Assembly: GCA_002492465.1 (NCBI GenBank) | Contig: DKYT01000018.1 | Span: forward strand, 12,584 to 32,819 | Source of the DNA: Lachnospiraceae bacterium UBA7093 | GTDB taxonomy: Bacteria; Bacillota; Clostridia; Lachnospirales; Lachnospiraceae | DNA: 20,236 nt | Direction of reading: 5' to 3' | In this document: in pieces, positions 1 to 5,784 of the stretch | Numbering within the stretch: position 1 is the first letter of the stretch | Layout of the letters: each line of letters starts with the position of its first letter | Notes under the pieces: generated by a model | Database searches by the model: none | What the model saw: the letters and a program-made list of their open reading frames with translations, nothing else | What the model was told of the DNA's origin: nothing | Position numbers and translations under genes: made by a program

Positions 1-60
1 TTTCCGGCATATCTACCCTCGTTTCGCTCTTGGGTTGACTTTTACCTTGTATTTATCCAA
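1..60 (-). pseudogene. RelE/ParE-type toxin, 5' end, interrupted by a stop codon (runs off window)
   Basis: Downstream of the antitoxin on the same strand, a TTG at 60-58 overlaps the end of the antitoxin frame and is preceded by GGAG at 74-71. It opens a frame reading LDKYKVKVNPRAKRG and then TAG at 15-13. The start resembles the N-terminus of RelE/ParE-family toxins (typically MxKYKV..xPxAxRDLxxIY..). Reading past the stop gives ICRK, which could correspond to the expected IY.. helix with some residues lost. The toxin therefore looks cut at codon 16. Only 60 bases are visible, so a restart further left or a frameshift repair cannot be judged. The assignment rests on a short match plus position next to a Phd antitoxin. 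Confidence 0.45.
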
Positions 61-316
61 AATGTTTTTTCTCCAATTCTGCAAAAACGATCTCTGCGTC
101 AACTGCTTCTGATCCGTTAGCAATTTCTTGCTCAGATTCGAAGATTGCCTGGTCGATGCAATTCATTCTTGCGAATTTATCGTATAATTCACTGCTCATT
201 ACAACCAAGTCGCTATATCCGTTTTTGGTAATAAAAATAGGTTTCTGTTCCTTGTGCGCGATATTGGAAATTTCGGTTGTATTGCGTAAATCCTTAATAG
301 GCATAATAAGTGGCAT
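53..316 (-). CDS. Phd/YefM-family type II antitoxin
   Basis: This 87-residue protein is the antitoxin half of a type II toxin-antitoxin module. Such proteins bind their own promoter through the N-terminal domain and neutralise a RelE/ParE or Doc toxin through the C-terminal tail. The N-terminal half shows the Phd/YefM pattern: an MPIKDLRNT start region and ITKNGYSDLVVMS around residues 29-41. The C-terminal half is acidic and probably flexible, as expected for toxin wrapping. The first ATG is chosen because a GGAG lies nine bases upstream; the internal Met5 has no better site. A promoter with a palindrome lies just upstream, fitting autorepression. The following toxin frame is closed by an early stop, so this may be an orphan antitoxin. 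Confidence 0.85.
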   Translation of the reverse strand: MPLIMPIKDLRNTTEISNIAHKEQKPIFITKNGYSDLVVMSSELYDKFARMNCIDQAIFESEQEIANGSEAVDAEIVFAELEKKHFG

Positions 317-342
317 AATACTTCACTCCTTTCTTTGACACA

Positions 343-372
343 ATTATAGCATAATTATGCCCTTAAAGGCAA
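343..372 (-). promoter_or_regulatory. Antitoxin promoter with embedded operator palindrome
   Basis: On the minus strand a -35 TTGCCT (372-367) and a perfect -10 TATAAT (348-343) are separated by 18 bases. The 12-bp perfect palindrome GCATAATTATGC (349-360) fills the spacer and abuts the -10. Phd-type antitoxins bind such palindromes, so autorepression by the antitoxin is the likely use. The palindrome and promoter are seen; binding is inferred. Confidence 0.6.
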
Positions 373-435
373 TGTAAAATGCTTATCATGAAAGCACGAT
401 GCAGAATAAATTTCCTACTATAGGATGAAACTAGA

Positions 436-465
436 TTGATATTAGAAAAATTTTCATAATAATAT
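436..465 (+). promoter_or_regulatory. Possible promoter for the GNAT gene
   Basis: TTGATA at 436-441 and TAATAT at 460-465 are separated by 18 bases in an AT-rich stretch. A transcript from here would begin about 9 bases before the hairpin at 481. Other AT-rich hexamers nearby could serve, so this is tentative. The rest of the 317-551 gap is accounted for by the antitoxin promoter and the hairpin. Confidence 0.35.
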
Positions 466-480
466 ATTGCAAGTAATTTT

Positions 481-529
481 GCACCATCAGATAATATGAT
501 AGAAATATTGTTTGATGGTGCTTTTATTT
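481..529 (+). terminator. Terminator-like leader hairpin upstream of the GNAT gene
   Basis: GCACCATCA (481-489) pairs perfectly with TGATGGTGC (513-521) across a 23-base loop, and a T-rich run (TTTTATTTT) follows directly. No plus-strand gene precedes it, so it is not ending an obvious transcript. It sits between the likely promoter and the ribosome binding site at 537-543, where an attenuator or other RNA switch would lie. Confidence 0.45.
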
Positions 530-551
530 TATTTGCAAGGAGGAAAAGGAT

Positions 552-1541
552 ATGGAATTAATGTTAGCTAAGAATCGGGATGCAGAACAGGTATATGTAC
601 TTGTACAGGAGACTATTAAGGCGGTCTATCCGAAGTACTACTTGAAAGAAATTGTAGATATGTTTTGCGAATTTCATAGCCGTGAAAATATTATAAAGGA
701 TATTGAAGCAGGAAATACATACATTTTGATAGAAAATGAAGAGATAATTGGCACTGGAACAAAGAATGGAAATCATATTACAAGAGTTTATGTTTTGCCC
801 CAATATCAGAAAAACGGTTATGGAACTTTTATTATGAATCGGCTGGAAGAAATGATAAAAGAAAAGTATGATTATGTTGATATAGATGCTTCGCTGCCGG
901 CTTGCAGATTATATTCACATTTAGGTTATCAAACCGTAGACCATGGAATTTGGGAATGTAGAAATGGTGTAATACAAGTTTATGAAATCATGAAAAAACA
1001 TTTGATAGACGAATCATTAGAGCAGCTAATCATAAGACCATATAAGCCAAAAGATGCAGAGGCGATTATAAGCTGGATTAAAGATGAAACAGCTCTTCGT
1101 AAATGGAGTTCTGATAGATATGGTGCGTACCCGATAACGGCGGAAGATATGAATTATAAATATCTTAAATGTAATGGCGATTGTGAGGAACCGGATAATT
1201 TTTATCCCATAACAGCTGTGGATGCAAATGGCCCGGTTGGTCATTTGATCATGCGTTATACGAATAAGGCGAGGACCATAATCCGTCTGGGATTTATTAT
1301 TGTGGATGACAGTAAGCGGGGGATGGGCTACGGAAAAAGAATGGTACAGATGGCTATGCGCTATGCCTTTGATATGCTGAAGGCAGAAAAAATTACCTTG
1401 GGCGTTTTTGATAACAACCCGTCGGCATATTATTGCTACAAAGCAGCTGGATTTCATGAAATCCCTGTGAAAGATGATATCGTTTTTGAAATACTCGGAG
1501 AAAAATGGAAATGTATAGAATTGGAGGTAAACAGGGAATGA
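552..1541 (+). CDS. Tandem double-GNAT N-acetyltransferase
   Basis: A 329-residue protein made of two complete GNAT acetyltransferase domains, which transfer acetyl from acetyl-CoA to an amine. Domain 1 covers about residues 3-150, with the acetyl-CoA loop QYQKNGYG at 84-91. Domain 2 covers about 159-327 and looks RimJ/RimL-like, with SKRGMGYGKR at 254-263. They join through a short linker near LIDESLEQ. Most relatives of each half are single-domain proteins of 150-175 residues, so this appears to be a fusion; both loops look intact. ATG 552 has AAGGAGG eight bases upstream. The substrate is unknown; drug, polyamine or peptide N-terminus are all possible. The gene is AT-rich compared with secA and prfB, hinting at acquired DNA, and it ends nine bases from the convergent MATE gene. 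Confidence 0.8.
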   Translation: MELMLAKNRDAEQVYVLVQETIKAVYPKYYLKEIVDMFCEFHSRENIIKDIEAGNTYILIENEEIIGTGTKNGNHITRVYVLPQYQKNGYGTFIMNRLEEMIKEKYDYVDIDASLPACRLYSHLGYQTVDHGIWECRNGVIQVYEIMKKHLIDESLEQLIIRPYKPKDAEAIISWIKDETALRKWSSDRYGAYPITAEDMNYKYLKCNGDCEEPDNFYPITAVDANGPVGHLIMRYTNKARTIIRLGFIIVDDSKRGMGYGKRMVQMAMRYAFDMLKAEKITLGVFDNNPSAYYCYKAAGFHEIPVKDDIVFEILGEKWKCIELEVNRE

Positions 1542-1550
1542 ATTGTGGCT

Positions 1551-2879
1551 TTAGTAGCGGTATTGCTTTCGTTTGCCCAGCAGGAACGATAAGGATACAA
1601 CCAGTGCCAATGCTTCGGCGGCAGTGATTGCCCACCAGATGCCGTCTAAGTCCAGGGAAAGGGGCAGGAATAGTATAGCAAGGGTCTGGAATACCAGTGT
1701 GCGCAGGAAGGAGATTGCCGCGGAGACGCCGCCGTTGTTGAGGGCAGTAAAAAAGGCGGAGGCAAAAATATTAATACCCAGCAGGGTAAAGGAAACGGCA
1801 TAAATAGAGAGCGCGTGCCTTGTCATTTGAAGCAGTTCGGCATCGTAGCCCACGAAAAAGCGGGCAAGGGGAGTTGCCAGAGTCCAGGCGAGAACCAGCA
1901 TAAAAATACCGCTTCCCAGCATAAGAATAAGGCTCTTTTTCAACATGCTTTTTAACTCGTTATAATGCCCTGCACCGTAATGATAGCTGATGATAGGACC
2001 TGTTCCAATGGTGTAACCAAGAAAGATGGCGGCAAAAATCATTTGCGTGTACATAACCACGCCGTAGGCTGCAATACCGTTTTCCCCTGCGTATTTTATC
2101 AACTGCAAATTGTAAAGCATTCCCACAATTGAGGAGGAGATATTGGTCATCAGCTCTGAAGAGCCGTTTAAGCAGGCTTTGCCCAGAGTTGCTGCTTCCA
2201 GACGGGTTTTCGTAAGCTTCAGCAAGCTGGTATTAGGGCGGGCAAAATAGAGTAAAGGCAATACGCCGCCGATGCATTGCCCAATCACAGACGCCAATGC
2301 CGCCCCGGCAACGCCCCAATGGAATACAGCGATAAACAATGCATCCAGGAGAATGTTGGTGAGACCGGCGGCTACTGTCGCCATAAATCCCAACTGAGGC
2401 TTTTCTGCTGTAACGAAAAAGCTTTGGAATAAATATTGCAGCATGAACGCTGTGTTAAAGGCGTTCATGATCTGACCATATAAGACACAGTCCTCTATCA
2501 TGGCGTCGGTTGCGCCCAGGCGATAGGCGATAGGGCGCATGGAAATCATACCGATAAGGGTCAAAAGTATCCCGAGAATAAGGGTAAGATAAACCAGCAT
2601 AGTAAAATAACGGTTTGCCTCTTCTTTTTTCCCCTCGCCCAGGGTTTTACCTACCAGTGCGCTGCCGCCGGTGCCGATCATAAATCCAAAGCAGCCAAGA
2701 ATCATCAGGAAAGGCATAATCAGATTGACGGCGGCAAAGGCTGTTTTTCCCACATAATTAGACACAAAGTACCCGTCTACGATCCCGTAGAGAGAGGTAA
2801 ACAGCATCATTGCGATCGTTGGTAAACAAAAGCGGAAAAGTTTTTTATAAGTAAAATGTTCAGATAATTGTATTTTCAT
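1551..2879 (-). CDS. MATE-family (MepA-like) multidrug efflux transporter
   Basis: About 442 residues with roughly twelve hydrophobic helices in the MATE arrangement. These pumps export cationic drugs and dyes using a sodium or proton gradient. The N-terminus (LSEHFTYKKLFRFCLPTI, then GIVDGYFVSNYVGK) is typical of the MepA-like branch of Firmicutes. The start is placed at ATG 2879, with AGGA just upstream, inside the end of the marR gene. The frame stays open to an ATG at 2915, but that start has no ribosome binding site and would extend beyond the usual N-terminus. The 20-base overlap with marR implies translational coupling, and a MarR-MATE pair parallels mepR-mepA of Staphylococcus. No terminator was seen before the convergent GNAT gene. 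Confidence 0.9.
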   Translation of the reverse strand: MKIQLSEHFTYKKLFRFCLPTIAMMLFTSLYGIVDGYFVSNYVGKTAFAAVNLIMPFLMILGCFGFMIGTGGSALVGKTLGEGKKEEANRYFTMLVYLTLILGILLTLIGMISMRPIAYRLGATDAMIEDCVLYGQIMNAFNTAFMLQYLFQSFFVTAEKPQLGFMATVAAGLTNILLDALFIAVFHWGVAGAALASVIGQCIGGVLPLLYFARPNTSLLKLTKTRLEAATLGKACLNGSSELMTNISSSIVGMLYNLQLIKYAGENGIAAYGVVMYTQMIFAAIFLGYTIGTGPIISYHYGAGHYNELKSMLKKSLILMLGSGIFMLVLAWTLATPLARFFVGYDAELLQMTRHALSIYAVSFTLLGINIFASAFFTALNNGGVSAAISFLRTLVFQTLAILFLPLSLDLDGIWWAITAAEALALVVSLSFLLGKRKQYRY

Positions 2880-3348
2880 ATTTCCTATCATTCCTTTCGC
2901 TTCTAAAGGTTTCATGCATATGCGTTTTCAGCAGGTTGGTGTATTGACGAAAGAGGGATAAAAAGAATTCCTGCTTTTCTTCTGACAGATCCGCAAAAGC
3001 GCTGCGCTCCATGGCAATGATTTGATCTACCGTTCTTTCACAGAGTAAAATACCTTTGGAAGTGAGCATAATGTCTTTGCTGCGGTGATCTTTTCCGGAA
3101 GTCAGGGCGAGGTATCCTTCCGATTCCATTTTCTTTAAGGCGGAATTGATGGTTTGCTTAGGCAAGTACAGGCTTGTGCATATATCCTTTTGGGAAAGAG
3201 GCAGAGATTCTGTTCTAAGGGTGTATAAAATCCAAAATTGGCATACGGACAACCCCAGTTTTCTTGCCAGGTCACGGTAAATATTTTCGTTCTCTTTCAG
3301 AATATTGTTGTATTCCCATAGGCAGTCGCCTGTTTTTTCTTCCTGCAT
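2860..3348 (-). CDS. MarR-family repressor of the MATE pump operon
   Basis: A 162-residue winged-helix regulator. The helix-turn-helix lies near LSQKDICTSLYLPKQTINSA, followed by ALKKMESEGYL and the wing (GKDHRSKDIMLTSKG). MarR proteins act as dimers that leave DNA when they bind small ligands or are oxidised. The start is ATG 3348, with GGAGG nine bases upstream. A longer open frame to 3444 is rejected because its first codons are the promoter -35 itself. It is co-transcribed and overlaps with the MATE gene. Two near-identical inverted repeats in its promoter suggest autorepression that also controls the pump. Ligand unknown. Confidence 0.88.
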   Translation of the reverse strand: MQEEKTGDCLWEYNNILKENENIYRDLARKLGLSVCQFWILYTLRTESLPLSQKDICTSLYLPKQTINSALKKMESEGYLALTSGKDHRSKDIMLTSKGILLCERTVDQIIAMERSAFADLSEEKQEFFLSLFRQYTNLLKTHMHETFRSERNDRKYENTII

Positions 3349-3394
3349 AGCACTGTACCTCCATGTCATATTTAGAATTGCTACATTACCCAAA

Positions 3395-3444
3395 AGTCTG
3401 AAAACGGACTCTTGTATATTAGTCTGTATTCGGACTTTTGTCAA
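3395..3444 (-). promoter_or_regulatory. marR-MATE promoter with two MarR-type operators
   Basis: On the minus strand TTGACA (3444-3439), a 17-base spacer and TAATAT (3421-3416) form a near-consensus sigma-A promoter. Two copies of AGTCTG-N4-CGGACT occur at 3395-3410 and 3421-3436, spaced 26 bases start to start. One lies inside the -35/-10 spacer and the other over the expected transcription start. Each arm pair has one mismatch. The layout is textbook for a repressor dimer pair. Confidence 0.8.
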
Positions 3445-3519
3445 GGCTATAGGAGCGCAGATTGAAAGCCGAAGTAATCTTTTCTTTAAAAGAAATTTCT
3501 ATAGAAATGCTTTTGGTAC

Positions 3520-3569
3520 TTGACAGAGAGAATAAGAAAGAATAAAATACATAAAAAGCAATATATTGC
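3520..3569 (+). promoter_or_regulatory. Promoter and palindromic operator of the MarR-flavodoxin-nitroreductase operon
   Basis: TTGACA (3520-3525), a 17-base spacer and TAAAAT (3543-3548) make a strong sigma-A promoter. The perfect 12-bp palindrome GCAATATATTGC (3558-3569) lies over or just past the expected start point, a position where a bound MarR dimer would block initiation. It differs from the AGTCTG/CGGACT operators of the divergent module, so the two MarR proteins probably have separate sites. Confidence 0.7.
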
Positions 3570-3593
3570 ATATATAGAAAGAGAGGGGAACAC

Positions 3594-4061
3594 ATGACAG
3601 CACAGACTGTAGTATCCCAAATGGAAAAAAAACATGCGTTATTCGGTCTGTTTTTTGCATTTCACAACAGGCTCCAGGCAGCAGGCGACAGCTTTTACGA
3701 AGAAATTACCTGTAAGCAGTTTTTTCTTCTTGCCTGTATGAATCTGTATCCGGACGAGGCACCTACCGCTAACGAGCTGGCAGGTATTATGGGCTGTTCC
3801 AGGCAAAATGTGAAAGAAATCCTCAGCAGCCTTGAGCGGAAAGGGTTTATCCGGATTTTGAAGGATGAAAAGGACAGAAGAAAGCAGCGGATTTATCTGA
3901 CAGAGAAGATGCTGCAAGTGGCTGGCAGATATCATGAAAAGGAAACAGTTTTTCTGGAGCAGCTATACGAGGGGGTTAGAGAGGAAGAAGTGGCGCAGGT
4001 CTACAGAATTCTTTCCCATATGGAAAATAATTTGAAAAAAATACAGGGAGGTACAGAATGA
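3594..4061 (+). CDS. MarR-family regulator of the flavoprotein operon
   Basis: A 155-residue winged-helix regulator with helix-turn-helix around TANELAGIMGCSRQNVKEIL (residues 58-77), then the wing with DEKDRRKQRIYLT. ATG 3594 follows a purine-rich GAGAGGGGA site. Cysteines at 40, 48 and 68, the last inside the DNA-binding helix region, would allow thiol-based redox sensing as in some MarR relatives (OhrR, YodB types); this is inference only. It overlaps the flavodoxin gene by four bases (ATGA) and shares its promoter, so it probably autorepresses the operon. It is not closely similar to the divergent MarR protein. Confidence 0.87.
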   Translation: MTAQTVVSQMEKKHALFGLFFAFHNRLQAAGDSFYEEITCKQFFLLACMNLYPDEAPTANELAGIMGCSRQNVKEILSSLERKGFIRILKDEKDRRKQRIYLTEKMLQVAGRYHEKETVFLEQLYEGVREEEVAQVYRILSHMENNLKKIQGGTE

Positions 4062-4582
4062 AAACAGTTGTAATTTATCACTCGCAGACAGGATTTACAA
4101 AGCGCTACGCGGAATGGATTTCGGATGCCATGGGGGCGGATTGCGTAGAATTTGAAAAGGCAAAGAAAGGCTCCTTTGACAGCTATGACACCATTATTTT
4201 TGGCGGATGGGCATGCGCAGGGGGAATCAGCAAGCTGAAATGGTTTAAGGCAAATATGGACAGGTGGGAAGGCAAAAGGCTGATCGTTTACTGTGTGGGC
4301 GGAAGCCCTCTGGAGAATCCCGAAGTTCCCAAAGCGCTCAGAAATAACTTTAATGAAGAAGAGTGGAAAAAGGTCAAAGCGTTTTATTGTCCGGGAGGCT
4401 TTAACTATGATAAAATGTCCACAGGATCTAAAATGATGATGAAGGTATTTTTACAGACTTTAAAGGCAAAGAAGAATAAAACAGAGGAGGAAAAGGGCAT
4501 GATCGAAATGATCTCCCGCTCCTATGATATTTCGGACAAAAAATATATAGCGCCCATTGTGGCGTATGCCCGGGCGGAATGA
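4058..4582 (+). CDS. Flavodoxin domain protein (HemG/flavodoxin-like)
   Basis: A 174-residue cytoplasmic flavoprotein. The FMN phosphate-binding loop is visible at the N-terminus (YHSQTGFTKRYAEW, residues 7-20), followed by flavodoxin-like strands IIFGGWACAGG and LIVYCVGGSP that would contact the isoalloxazine ring. Flavodoxins carry one or two electrons between redox partners; the protoporphyrinogen-oxidase-like branch has similar length. It starts on the ATGA overlap with marR, with GGGAGG upstream. The neighbouring nitroreductase makes a joint role in reducing quinones, nitro compounds or other electrophiles plausible. Its exact partner and substrate cannot be read from sequence. Confidence 0.82.
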   Translation: MKTVVIYHSQTGFTKRYAEWISDAMGADCVEFEKAKKGSFDSYDTIIFGGWACAGGISKLKWFKANMDRWEGKRLIVYCVGGSPLENPEVPKALRNNFNEEEWKKVKAFYCPGGFNYDKMSTGSKMMMKVFLQTLKAKKNKTEEEKGMIEMISRSYDISDKKYIAPIVAYARAE

Positions 4583-4620
4583 CAAAACCGTCGGCGGGGA
4601 TGGAACCAGGGGGGAGAGAA

Positions 4621-5358
4621 ATGAGCGAAATGATAAAAGCGCTGCACCAAAGAAAATCGGTACGGGTATTTACGGAAAGGAAAATTTCAGCGAAGGAAAG
4701 GGAGCAGATTTTGGGCGCGGCATTGCAGGCGCCTTCCGCAGGCTGTCAGCTTCTTTACACCATCATTGACATTACCGATCAGGATAAAAAGGAAAAGCTG
4801 GCGGAGCTTTGCGATCACCAGCCCTTTATTGCAAAGGCAAAGCTGGTGCTGATATTCTGTGCAGACTGCCAGAAATGGCTTACTTTTTATGAGGAAGCCG
4901 GTCTTACCCCCAGAAAGCCCGGTTCCGGGGATCTGCTTTTGGCGGTGGAGGATGCGGTGATTGCGGCGCAAAATGCCGTTACGGCGGCGGAAAGCTTGGG
5001 AATCGGTTCCTGTTATATTGGGGATGTGATGGAAAATGCGGAAGAAATGAAAAAGCTTCTTAACCTTCCCGAGTATGTTTATCCCGCCTGTATGCTGGTG
5101 TTTGGCTATCCTACCAGGCAGCAGAAGGAACGAAAGAAGCCGGAGCGGTTTGCCCTTTCCCATATGGTCTGCGAAAACGCTTATGAAAGCAAAAGCAGCG
5201 AAGAAATACGCGTCATGTTCCAGGGGAAAACAGGCGTGCAAAGCTATGAAGAATGGATGGAAGCATTCTGGAAAAGAAAATACGAATCTGATTTTTCCAA
5301 TGAGATGAATCGGTCTATGGAAGTTTATTTAAAAAAATTTCAAAGAAATTATCATTGA
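4621..5358 (+). CDS. Nitroreductase-family FMN-dependent NAD(P)H oxidoreductase
   Basis: A 245-residue nitroreductase-fold enzyme. It shows the FMN-binding RKSVRVF near residues 11-17, APSAGCQ at 38-44 and the GIGSCYIGDV segment seen in NfsA/Frp-like reductases. These dimeric enzymes reduce nitroaromatics, quinones or flavins with NAD(P)H. ATG 4621 is chosen because a strong GGGGGGAG lies just upstream. An in-frame ATG at 4579 overlaps the flavodoxin stop (ATGA) but has only a weak GGGCGG site. The gene is the third of the MarR operon. Its stop codon overlaps the -35 of the next promoter, and no terminator follows, so transcripts may run into the T-box leader. Confidence 0.88.
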   Translation: MSEMIKALHQRKSVRVFTERKISAKEREQILGAALQAPSAGCQLLYTIIDITDQDKKEKLAELCDHQPFIAKAKLVLIFCADCQKWLTFYEEAGLTPRKPGSGDLLLAVEDAVIAAQNAVTAAESLGIGSCYIGDVMENAEEMKKLLNLPEYVYPACMLVFGYPTRQQKERKKPERFALSHMVCENAYESKSSEEIRVMFQGKTGVQSYEEWMEAFWKRKYESDFSNEMNRSMEVYLKKFQRNYH

Positions 5359-5383
5359 CTTTCTTTCACGCATATGTTATAAG
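5355..5383 (+). promoter_or_regulatory. Promoter of the trp T-box/trpB2 transcript
   Basis: TTGACT (5355-5360), a 17-base spacer and TATAAG (5378-5383) form a sigma-A promoter. The -35 includes the nitroreductase stop codon. Transcription would start near 5390, just before the base of T-box stem I. Confidence 0.6.
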
Positions 5384-5397
5384 TGATTTAGTAAACC

Positions 5398-5688
5398 GTT
5401 GAAGAAGAGTGAGTATCTTGAGGATTTCCTGCGAATTATTTATGATGGAAATCACTTCTTATCACAGAGAGCTGCAGGTTGGTGGAATGCAGCATAAGGA
5501 ACTTGAGAGAATGGGCTTCGGAGGGCAAGTCGAAAGCGCAAGTAGACGAGACGGAGAGGATACTTCGTTACCAAATCAAGCATATGACAGTATGCGATGA
5601 GCGGATGTATGATTACAGCATCAAGCCGGGTGGCACCGCAGGAGGATGACTCTTGTCCCAGCAATGGATTGGGATAGGAGCTTTTTTT
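5398..5688 (+). promoter_or_regulatory. tRNA-Trp T-box riboswitch leader
   Basis: This leader senses uncharged tRNA and prevents termination when tryptophan is scarce. Stem I is recognisable from its distal loop signature (AGAGAGCTGCAGGTTGGTG, about 5466-5484). A helix below it is made by CTTGAG segments, and a specifier loop contains UGG at 5512-5514, the tryptophan codon. A stem III hairpin lies at 5580-5595 (GCATAT-GACA-GTATGC). The T-box sequence GGGTGGCACCGC is at 5628-5639. Its UGGC bulge is complementary to an acceptor end with discriminator G, which bacterial tRNA-Trp carries. The terminator follows at 5650-5688, and its GTCCC can instead pair with the T-box GGG. The small open frame across this region is not considered a gene. 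Confidence 0.93.
5650..5688 (+). terminator. T-box regulated intrinsic terminator
   Basis: CTCTTGTCCCA (5650-5660) pairs with TGGGATAGGAG (5670-5680) over 11 positions, including two G-U pairs, with a nine-base loop, then a C and seven T. The 5' arm includes the GTCCC that alternatively joins the antiterminator. Confidence 0.93.
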
Positions 5689-5728
5689 ATCCCTTTCGGT
5701 AACCTAATTATCATATGATTCAGCAATG

Positions 5729-5770
5729 CGAGGCGTTTTGGATACGTAGAAAAGGACATAAAACGCTTCG
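5729..5770 (+). promoter_or_regulatory. Hairpin just upstream of the trpB2 ribosome binding site
   Basis: CGAGGCGTTTT (5729-5739) pairs with AAAACGCTTCG (5760-5770) over 11 positions with one G-U pair and a 20-base loop. It ends a few bases before the GGAGG at 5776-5780. It has no T tract, so it is not a terminator; it may stabilise the processed mRNA or influence translation. Confidence 0.4.
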
Positions 5771-5784
5771 GGAATGGAGGAAGC

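Noticed and set aside
1538..1627. ATG overlapping the GNAT stop with GGAGG upstream, opening a frame that starts MNCGFSSGIAF
   Set aside because: It runs antisense into the end of the MATE gene, is short and shows no family resemblance. The GGAGG is probably chance in the codons for the last GNAT residues.
3349..3444. Longer start for the first MarR protein
   Set aside because: The first codons coincide with the promoter -35 and operators; the GGAGG-preceded ATG at 3348 fits better.
4579..4620. Upstream ATG for the nitroreductase, overlapping the flavodoxin stop
   Set aside because: The ribosome site is weak and the added residues are not family-like, while 4621 has GGGGGGAG. Coupled initiation there is still possible.
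5409..5600. 63-codon open frame before trpB2
   Set aside because: It lies inside the T-box RNA, whose structural motifs explain the sequence.
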